Shown here piece after piece: positions 1 to 5,658 of a DNA stretch of 7,061 bases. The DNA is from Pseudomonadota bacterium (GTDB taxonomy: Bacteria > Pseudomonadota > Gammaproteobacteria > Steroidobacterales > Steroidobacteraceae): NCBI GenBank assembly GCA_023433465.1, contig JAEZCR010000261.1, forward strand, positions 1-7,061. Direction: 5' to 3'. Each line of letters begins with the position of its first letter. Position 1 is the first letter of the stretch. The translations under genes and the position numbers were made by a program. The notes below the pieces were generated by a model. The model saw nothing but the letters and a program-made list of their open reading frames with translations. It did no database searches and was not told the origin of the DNA.

Positions 1-1453
1 CCTCATGATCGTGTCCGACTTCCTCGACGAACGAGCGGTCGATCATGATCCCGTCGAGCGGGCTCGCGCGCAGGCGCCCCAGCGACACGTAACCCGTGCC
101 GAAGTCATCGACCAGCACGCGCACGCCGCGCCCGCGCAGCTGGTGCAGGGCCGCGAGCCCCGTGCGTCCGGTGGACAGCATCTGCTCGGTGATCTCGAGG
201 TCGAGGTGCGTCAGCTCCACGCCGGCCGCCGCGGCGGCGTTCGTGACGTCCTCCGCCAGACTTTCCGCCGACAAGTATTGCCGGCCGACGTTCACCGAAA
301 CGCGGATGTTGGGCAGCCCGCGTTCCGCGAGCACGGCGAGGTCGCGGCACGCACGCTTGAGGACCCAGCGGCCGAGCTGCGCGGACAGTCCCGACAACTC
401 GGCGATGGGCAGGAATTCGGAGGTAGGCACGAGCCCGCGGATCTTGTGCGGCCAACGCAGGAACGCCTCGACCGCCACGACCTCGCGCGTCGCGAGCACG
501 TAACGCGGCTGGTAGTGCAGCTCGAGCTCGTCGTTCCGGATCGCGCGCGTGAGCTCCTGCTGCCAGTCCAGGCGCGTGAGCGAGGCGAGGCGCAACGTGT
601 CCGAGTAGAACAATACGCTGCGGTCCTTGCCCTCCCGGCGGATCGAATCGAGCGTGGTGAGCGCACGCTCGACGAGCTCGGCGGCGCGTTCGCCGTCGGT
701 GCCCGACAACGTGACGCCCGCGCGCGCCGCGAGCTGGAAGACCTGGCCTTCGAGATCGACCGGATGACGCAGCGCCCGCATGAGGCTATCTACCGTGGCA
801 TCGGCGTCGGCGCGAGTGCGGATGTCCGCGAGTAACACGCCGATGACGTCGTCCGAAACCCGCGCGATGCGGGGAAGGTTCGCCGGGCCTTCGGGAAGCG
901 TGTCCGCGATGGTTTTCGCCGCGTGTTCGACCAGCCGGTTCGCGAGCGCGGAATCGAACACGCGCTGATACGTCGCGTATCCGCCGATGTGGATCAGCAC
1001 GACGCCGACCATGTCCTCGCGCAGTGCCGCCATGTCGAGCGCCATGCGCAGGGATTTCTCGAACCCGTCGCGGTGCGGCAGCATCGTGCTCGAGCTTTGC
1101 GGATAGAGCCCGGAGTCGTTGGAGGTCGCGCCCGCGCCCAGATCCCGGCACACCACGAGCGCGCGATCGAAGCCCTGCACCTGGAAACGCATCTCGTACT
1201 TGAAATCGCCGTCGCGGTAACGCTGCTGCGCGGGCTTGCGGGTCTTGAGGATGCGCCGCACCGTCTGGAGCATGTGCGTCGCGATCGCCTCGTTGAACAC
1301 CTCCGCGAGCGCGTGTCCCGGAATTTCCTCCTCGGCCAGCGCGAGGCCGCGCACGGCGTTGCCGCCGAGACAGGACAGGATGGTGCCGTCGCGGCGGACG
1401 GTGAGCGCGAGGTCGGGCAGGGCGCTCGCGAGTTGCTGGCGGATGTCGTCCAT
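1..1453 (-). CDS. PAS / degenerate GGDEF / EAL domain c-di-GMP protein, 3' end cut by window edge
   Basis: Partial gene: 484 codons are read from ATG 1451-1453 without a stop before the left edge. Residues 1 to about 105 look like a PAS domain, beginning MDDIRQQLASALPDL. Residues 125 to about 285 align with a GGDEF domain (LPHRDGFEKSL matches the usual tGLPNR..F start), but the signature itself reads VSDDV at 199-203, so cyclase activity is not expected. An EAL domain follows from about residue 300. It keeps Q315 (HYQPR), E329 and R332 (VEAFLRW), N388 (VNVGRQ), E420 and E423 (LEITEQ) and D449-D450 (DDFGTGY). Two departures stand out: EAL itself reads EAF, and the lysine of the usual KIDRSF is Met470 (IMIDRSF). 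The last catalytic residues lie outside the window. No signal peptide or membrane helix is visible, so it is probably cytoplasmic. The family hydrolyses c-di-GMP to pGpG, or binds it when degenerate. It lies 9 nt after the sensor cyclase gene, so the two are probably co-transcribed. Confidence 0.93.
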   Translation of the reverse strand, partial: MDDIRQQLASALPDLALTVRRDGTILSCLGGNAVRGLALAEEEIPGHALAEVFNEAIATHMLQTVRRILKTRKPAQQRYRDGDFKYEMRFQVQGFDRALVVCRDLGAGATSNDSGLYPQSSSTMLPHRDGFEKSLRMALDMAALREDMVGVVLIHIGGYATYQRVFDSALANRLVEHAAKTIADTLPEGPANLPRIARVSDDVIGVLLADIRTRADADATVDSLMRALRHPVDLEGQVFQLAARAGVTLSGTDGERAAELVERALTTLDSIRREGKDRSVLFYSDTLRLASLTRLDWQQELTRAIRNDELELHYQPRYVLATREVVAVEAFLRWPHKIRGLVPTSEFLPIAELSGLSAQLGRWVLKRACRDLAVLAERGLPNIRVSVNVGRQYLSAESLAEDVTNAAAAAGVELTHLDLEITEQMLSTGRTGLAALHQLRGRGVRVLVDDFGTGYVSLGRLRASPLDGIMIDRSFVEEVGHDHE

Positions 1454-1458
1454 GTGAA

Positions 1459-1464
1459 TCCTCT
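1459..1464 (-). promoter_or_regulatory. Ribosome binding site of the EAL gene, overlapping the upstream stop codon
   Basis: On the minus strand the sequence reads TAGAGGATTCACATG. The Shine-Dalgarno-like AGAGGA shares its first two bases with the TAG stop (1463-1465) of the upstream cyclase gene and lies 5 nt before the ATG. This fixes the EAL start at 1453 and suggests translational coupling of the two genes. Confidence 0.75.
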
Positions 1465-4400
1465 AGCGAGCCTCGCGCAGCACGCGCAGCGCGTTCACGG
1501 TGTCGTCGCTGCCGCGCGTCGAGGAGTGCTCGATGATGACCCCGTTCGCGATGAGCCCATCGATGTTGGACTCCACGGCGGCGATGACCGAATTGAGATG
1601 CGCCACGGCGTCGGTGCCGAACCAGCCGCGCCAGGCGTTGCGCCCGCGCTTGGCGCGATACAACGCGAGGTCGGCGATCTTGATCGCATGCTCCCAGCTC
1701 ACGGACTCGGGTTTGCCCGGCACGAAGGGCAGGCACGTGAGGCCGATGCTGCAGCTCGTGCGCACGATGGCGCCCTTGGGCAACACGCACTTGAGCTTCG
1801 CGATGCGCTCGCGAATGCGCTCGGCCAGCATGGTGGCGTGTTCGACGTGCTGCGCCTGCGCGACCACCACGAATTCGTCGCCACCCCAGCGCGCCAGCAT
1901 GTCGTCCGGGCGGATCGCCGCGCGCAGCGCCTTCGCGATCTCGATGATGATCTCGTCGCCGGCCGCGTGACCGTGCTGGTCGTTGATGGGCTTCAGCGCA
2001 TCGAGGTCGATGATCATGATGGCCAGGCCCAGCGAGCCCTTCGGCTCGGCGAGCATGCGCGGGAAGTGCTGCATGAGATAGCGGCGGTTCGCGAGCCCGG
2101 TCAGCGTGTCGGTGTAGCTCGCCATCTCCAGGCGGCGGTTGGCGTCCTCGAGCTCGCGGTAACGCTGCGCGAGTTCATAGGTGCGGTCGCTGACCTGCTG
2201 CTCGAGCTCGAGCCGCAGGGCCGCCGCGCGTGCGATGCGGCGCTGCTGCGCGTACCAGACGCCGAGCAGCATCAGCATCGCGACGATCGTGTAGCCGAAG
2301 AACGCCCATTTCGACAGCCACGGCGAGGGCGCCACGTCGATGGGCAGCGCGAGATCCTGCGTGCTCCACACGCCGTCGCTGTTGCTGGCGCGCACGCGGA
2401 ACACGTAGTGACCACCCGGCAGGTTCGTATAGGTCGCCGCGCGACGCTCGTCGGCGCGCACCCAGTTCTCGTCGAAGCCGTCGAGCTTGTATTCGTAACG
2501 ATTCGAGCGCGGATCGGCGTAGTCGAGCGCGGCGAACCTCAGCGTGATCACGTCTTCCTTGTGACCGAGCTGCAGCCGTTCGATGCGCTCCTCGGGTACG
2601 CCCACGTCGCCGGGAGCGTTCAGCTTGAGGAACTGCGTGAGCACGACGCGCGGCGGACGCTCGTTGAATTCGAGCACTTCCGGGTAGAAGGCGTTGTAGC
2701 CCGCGGTACCGCCGAAATACAGCCTGCCGCTGCGGTCGCGGTAGTGAGCGCCGAAGTTGAATTCCTCGGCCTGCAGACCGTGCAGACGGTGGAAACGCTG
2801 CACCGCGGCCGTCTTGGGATCCAGCCGGGCCAGGCCGAAGTTGGTGCTGATCCAGATGTTGCCGGTGCCGTCCGCGCGCAGGCCGTAGACCGAGTTGTTG
2901 GGCAGGCCGCGCGCCTCGGAATAGTTCTCGAAGCGCAGGTTGTTGGGCGCCTCGCCCGGGTTCAGCACGCGGTCGAGACCGCCGGCGCGCGTGCCGATCC
3001 ACACGCCGCCGATGTCGTCGACGAGGATCGAGTAGATAGTGTCGTCGCTCAGCGAGTCGAGCTGCTTCGCATTGCGCTTGTAGTAGTGGATGCGCCGTGA
3101 CTTCGCATCCCAGATATTGAGTCCGCCGCCGTCGGTGCCGATCCAGACGCGCCCGGCGCGGTCGCGCGCCAGCGCCGTGACACGGCCGCTCGACAGATGC
3201 AGGCCGTCCTCGGGACCCGGACGCAGGTTGTCGAAGCGGCGCGAGCGCGCGTCGAAGCGCGAAATGCCGCCGCCGTAGGTGCCGGCCCAGACCTGGGCTT
3301 CCACTTCGAGCAGGCTCATGACGCCCGCCGCGGCGAGCGTGGTCGGCACGGTGGGATCGTGCTGGAATCGTTCGGCCCGCAACGTCGTCGGGTCGAAGCG
3401 ATTGAGGCCGCCGGTCATCGTGCCGACCCAGACCGACCCATCGGCGGTCTCGAGCATCGTCATGACGCGATCGTCGCTCAGCGAATTGCGGTTGCCGGCG
3501 ACGTGCCGCACGGGTGTGACCTGCGAGGTCGCACGATCGAGCACGTTGATGCCCTTGCCGAACGTGCCGACCCACAACCGACCCTGCGGATCCTCCGCGA
3601 ACGAAGTGATGTTGCGGTCGGTGAATCCTTCCGCTGCGCTGGCGCGCGAATGGCCGAAGGACCAGGTGCGCGGATTCCACTTGGCGAGACCGCCGGTCTT
3701 GGTGCCGATCCACAGGCTGCCGCCGCGATCCTCGAACAGCGAGACGATGTAGTCGTCCGGCAGCGAACGCGGCTCGGTGACGTCGCGGCTGTAGCTCGCG
3801 AACGTGTCCGTCGCGGTATTCAGCCACGCGAGACCGCGCATCGTGCCGACCCAGAGCCGGCCCGCGGTGTCGATCAGCAGCGCGCAGACACGGTTGGAGG
3901 GCAGGGACGTCGACGCGCCCGACCTGTCCGCGGATTTCTCCGGCTCCTGTCGATAGACCTTCCACTGCGCGCCGCGCGGCTCGAAGCGCACGAGGCCCGC
4001 GTCGGTGCCGATCCAGATCATTCCGTCGGGAGACTCGGCGAGCGCGCGCACGCGCACGCCCTGGTCGCCCGCGACTTCGAGGGGCAAGGCGATCCGCGTC
4101 ACCGCCAGTGTCGTGCCCGAGATGAGATCGACGCCGCGATTGTTGCCGATCAGCGTGTCGCCGTTGCGCAGGATGAGAATGCTGTTGATGGAATCGTCGC
4201 TGAGCGACTGCGCGTCGCCCGGCATGCTCGTGAAGCGGCGCAATTCCTGCGAGCGAACGTCGTAGACCGCGAGGCCGTCATCGCGCGTGCCTATCCACAG
4301 GCGGCCCAACCGGTCGCGCGCGAGACTGCGCGCGCGCTCCAGCCACTCGGCGCCGCTCAACGCGGCGGGCGCTTCGAGTTTTCCGGTCTGCGCGTTGCGA

Positions 4401-4753
4401 AACACGATGCCGCCGCCGTCGGTGCCGATCCACACACCATCTTCGGTGGCCGCGAGCGAGTAGATCCACGGGGCGGGGAGTGAGCTCGCGTCGCCGCGCA
4501 CGTGGCGAAGCTGCCGGAACTCGTAGCCGTCGAAGCGATTGAGGCCGTCCTCGGTGCCGAACCACATGAAGCCTTCGCTGTCCTGCGCGATCGCATTCAC
4601 GGCGTGCTGCGACAGTCCTTCCTCGAGGCTGTAACGCTGCAGACTCAGCGGAGGCGTGGCGTGGGAAAACGCGGCAAATGCCAGGCAGAGCGTCGCGAAC
4701 ACCGCGCGCAAGCGATGAATGGGAGGCCTGTTTGTTCCCCGCTCTTCTGACAT
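1463..4753 (-). CDS. Periplasmic double-propeller (Reg_prop, Y_Y_Y) sensor diguanylate cyclase with intact GGDEF
   Basis: A 1096-residue inner-membrane sensor expected to make c-di-GMP from two GTP in the cytoplasm. Domains in order: signal peptide 1-32 (hydrophobic 17-29, likely cleavage after SHA); 14 propeller blades with W-[IVF]-G-T type motifs, about 38-690; Y_Y_Y domain about 702-807; one membrane helix about 813-834; charged coiled coil about 838-880; GGDEF domain 881 to about 1040; and a tail of about 55 residues. The GGDEF domain keeps LTGLANRR (884-891), metal-binding D916, K921, N924-D925, GH 928-929 and GGDEF 957-961. An RxxD inhibitory site (RPDD, 948-951) ends exactly five residues before GGDEF, so product inhibition is likely. 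The architecture resembles hybrid two-component sensors of the BT4663 type, with the kinase replaced by a cyclase. The ligand is unknown. I chose the start at 4753 because it gives a clean signal peptide; an in-frame ATG at 4852 would add 33 unrelated residues. No strong Shine-Dalgarno precedes 4753. It probably leads an operon with the EAL gene downstream. Confidence 0.94.
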   Translation of the reverse strand: MSEERGTNRPPIHRLRAVFATLCLAFAAFSHATPPLSLQRYSLEEGLSQHAVNAIAQDSEGFMWFGTEDGLNRFDGYEFRQLRHVRGDASSLPAPWIYSLAATEDGVWIGTDGGGIVFRNAQTGKLEAPAALSGAEWLERARSLARDRLGRLWIGTRDDGLAVYDVRSQELRRFTSMPGDAQSLSDDSINSILILRNGDTLIGNNRGVDLISGTTLAVTRIALPLEVAGDQGVRVRALAESPDGMIWIGTDAGLVRFEPRGAQWKVYRQEPEKSADRSGASTSLPSNRVCALLIDTAGRLWVGTMRGLAWLNTATDTFASYSRDVTEPRSLPDDYIVSLFEDRGGSLWIGTKTGGLAKWNPRTWSFGHSRASAAEGFTDRNITSFAEDPQGRLWVGTFGKGINVLDRATSQVTPVRHVAGNRNSLSDDRVMTMLETADGSVWVGTMTGGLNRFDPTTLRAERFQHDPTVPTTLAAAGVMSLLEVEAQVWAGTYGGGISRFDARSRRFDNLRPGPEDGLHLSSGRVTALARDRAGRVWIGTDGGGLNIWDAKSRRIHYYKRNAKQLDSLSDDTIYSILVDDIGGVWIGTRAGGLDRVLNPGEAPNNLRFENYSEARGLPNNSVYGLRADGTGNIWISTNFGLARLDPKTAAVQRFHRLHGLQAEEFNFGAHYRDRSGRLYFGGTAGYNAFYPEVLEFNERPPRVVLTQFLKLNAPGDVGVPEERIERLQLGHKEDVITLRFAALDYADPRSNRYEYKLDGFDENWVRADERRAATYTNLPGGHYVFRVRASNSDGVWSTQDLALPIDVAPSPWLSKWAFFGYTIVAMLMLLGVWYAQQRRIARAAALRLELEQQVSDRTYELAQRYRELEDANRRLEMASYTDTLTGLANRRYLMQHFPRMLAEPKGSLGLAIMIIDLDALKPINDQHGHAAGDEIIIEIAKALRAAIRPDDMLARWGGDEFVVVAQAQHVEHATMLAERIRERIAKLKCVLPKGAIVRTSCSIGLTCLPFVPGKPESVSWEHAIKIADLALYRAKRGRNAWRGWFGTDAVAHLNSVIAAVESNIDGLIANGVIIEHSSTRGSDDTVNALRVLREAR
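2684..4642 (-). repeat. Coding repeat region: 14 beta-propeller blades of the sensor
   Basis: Blade signatures in order from the N-terminus are MWFGTEDG, VWIGTDGG, LWIGTRDD, TLIGNNRG, IWIGTDAG, LWVGTMRG, LWIGTKTG, LWVGTFGK, VWVGTMTG, VWAGTYGG, VWIGTDGG, VWIGTRAG, IWISTNFG and LYFGGTAG. Many blades also carry a strand such as SLSDDxIxS. Fourteen blades fit two seven-bladed propellers, as in known Reg_prop sensors. Blades 4, 13 and 14 are the most divergent. At DNA level short exact repeats persist: gtgccgatcca occurs on the plus strand near 2991, 3135, 3702, 4004 and 4422, and 3123-3145 is identical to 4410-4432 (23 bp). Confidence 0.85.
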
Positions 4754-4901
4754 TTTGTTAAGGCCGCACCACGGCAACCCACATCGTAGAGGTCCGCGGG
4801 AAAACTCTGTGTGATTGGCGTCAGAAGGCCCGGTCAGGGCGCGCCGCATCAATGCGGCGCAGGGGTGTAAGTGTGATGCGGGTCACGCCCGCCGGTCCGG
4901 A
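4754..4901 (-). promoter_or_regulatory. Intergenic region upstream of the sensor cyclase operon
   Basis: These 148 nt separate the HAD gene stop from the chosen cyclase start, and the promoter of the cyclase-EAL operon should lie here unless it is read through from the HAD gene. The best -10-like hexamer on the minus strand is TACGAT (4788 to 4783), which would give a leader of about 23 nt, but I see no convincing -35 box at the right distance. The region also holds the palindrome at 4841-4860. No small gene is evident. Confidence 0.35.
4841..4860. repeat. Perfect 20-bp palindrome between the HAD and cyclase genes
   Basis: The plus strand reads gcgccgcat-ca-atgcggcgc, two perfect 9-nt arms around a 2-nt centre. 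It lies 41 nt after the HAD stop and 87 nt upstream of the cyclase ATG. As RNA it could form a hairpin after the HAD gene, but no T-run follows on either strand, so a classical intrinsic terminator is not supported. As DNA it could be an operator for the cyclase operon. The role is undetermined. Confidence 0.6.
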
Positions 4902-5546
4902 TCAGGTCCAATCGAGGGTCGTGATTCCGGCTTCCGCGGCGGCGCGGCGGGCGGCGAGGCTGCCGTTCACGAGCACGCCGCGTCGCGCGAGCCTGAGGTG
5001 CGGCAGGTCGGATCCGGCGTTGCCGTACGCGAATGTATCGGGATCCTCGCGCGTGGCCATGAGCTCGCGCAGGCAGCGCGCTTTCTCTTCTCCGCGACGA
5101 TTCGCGGTGGTCAACGTGCCGTCGAGACGATCGCCCTCCCAACGCACGCCCGTGCAGATCACGAGATCGAAGCCGAGCTGCCGGCCGAATTCGGGGACGT
5201 AGAAGTCGACGCTCGCGGACATCAGCACCAGGTAGTGCCCGGCGTCACGGTGACGGCGGATGGTGGTGAGGGCGTCGCGAAAGCAGCGCCGCTCGATCGT
5301 CTCCTTCACGAAGCGTTCGGACGTCGCGCGCAGCTCCTCGCGCGGCGTGCCGCGCAGCGTGCTGCGCAGCAGGGACTGCTTGAGCGCGGCACGGTCGCGG
5401 TCGAAGGCGAAGCGGATCGCGGCCGGAATCACGCCTAACAACCGCAGCAAGTGTAATGGCCGCCGCACGAGATGCCGCAGAACGAGCGGAAACAGGGTGT
5501 CGCGGTGGGTGATCGTTCCGTCGAGATCGAAGATGGCCATCGTCAT
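4902..5546 (-). CDS. HAD-superfamily subfamily IB phosphatase (phosphoserine-phosphatase-like / PgpC-like)
   Basis: A 214-residue protein with HAD phosphatase motifs: motif I FDLDGT (nucleophile D7, acid D9), motif II LMSAS (S110), motif III lysine K155 in GEEKAR, and motif IV YGNAGSDLP (174-182, D180). The helical cap insert runs from about residue 15 to 90 and contains HLVRRPLHLLRLLGVIPAA, similar in style to PgpC (phosphatidylglycerophosphatase C) and related HAD-IB proteins. It should be a cytoplasmic or membrane-associated phosphomonoesterase; the substrate cannot be read from the sequence. Motif IV has Asn176 where GDxxxD proteins have Asp, a variant that leaves one metal-binding acid in this motif. 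The start is ATG 5546; ATG 5540 (MAIFDLDG) is equally plausible, since neither has a good Shine-Dalgarno. It points away from creD and towards the cyclase operon, from which 148 nt separate it. It could also be annotated as SerB-like, but it is too short for a full SerB and lacks the ACT domain. Confidence 0.87.
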   Translation of the reverse strand: MTMAIFDLDGTITHRDTLFPLVLRHLVRRPLHLLRLLGVIPAAIRFAFDRDRAALKQSLLRSTLRGTPREELRATSERFVKETIERRCFRDALTTIRRHRDAGHYLVLMSASVDFYVPEFGRQLGFDLVICTGVRWEGDRLDGTLTTANRRGEEKARCLRELMATREDPDTFAYGNAGSDLPHLRLARRGVLVNGSLAARRAAAEAGITTLDWT

Positions 5547-5658
5547 GATGGCGAAATCTTACACGTCGCGCGCGCCACGATTCGCCACAATTGCGCCGCG
5601 GGTATTGCCACTTTGCGGTTCGAAACTCCCGGCCGGTTGCATCTCATGGGAGTGGAAA
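5547..5658. promoter_or_regulatory. Divergent promoter region between the HAD gene and creD
   Basis: 112 nt that must hold the start signals of two divergent genes. On the minus strand TAAGAT (5561 to 5556) resembles a -10 box and would start transcription within a few bases of ATG 5546, which fits the lack of a Shine-Dalgarno there; however, no good -35 lies 16-18 nt upstream (TTGTGG occurs about 21 nt away). On the plus strand I see no convincing sigma-70 promoter. I did not find a clear CreB-type direct repeat (TTCAC-like pair). Confidence 0.35.
5648..5652 (+). promoter_or_regulatory. Ribosome binding site of creD
   Basis: GGGAG lies 6 nt before ATG 5659-5661 (gggagtggaaaATG). It supports this start rather than the much longer open frame that extends upstream antisense to the HAD gene. 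Confidence 0.8.

Noticed and set aside
923..3100. A 725-codon open frame on the plus strand
   Set aside because: It is antisense to the EAL and cyclase genes, has low-complexity Arg/Ala/Val/His-rich composition with no domain, and is explained by high-G+C codon bias leaving few stops on the opposite strand.
2175..3965. A 596-codon minus-strand frame within the cyclase gene
   Set aside because: It is an Arg-rich frame-shifted reading of the propeller region; the in-frame protein has clear blades, membrane helix and GGDEF motifs.
3197..4483. A 428-codon open frame on the plus strand, plus shorter ones at 5-835 and 4815-5438
   Set aside because: These are also mirror images of well-supported minus-strand genes, with repeated patterns such as GADP that are only the reverse reading of propeller motifs.
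2684..4642. Regularly spaced short repeats that might suggest a CRISPR or tandem repeat array
   Set aside because: They are imperfect, in frame, spaced by blade length (about 40-50 codons), and encode the W-x-G-T propeller motif.
4861..4901. Small inverted repeat gcggg-cgtga-cccgc after the HAD gene as an intrinsic terminator
   Set aside because: The stem is only 5 bp and is not followed by a T-run; such short GC pairings are expected by chance at this base composition.
5260..5658. Upstream extension of creD in the same frame
   Set aside because: The extra N-terminal sequence is Arg/Ser-rich, overlaps the HAD gene antisense, and the good Shine-Dalgarno at 5648-5652 supports the start at 5659.
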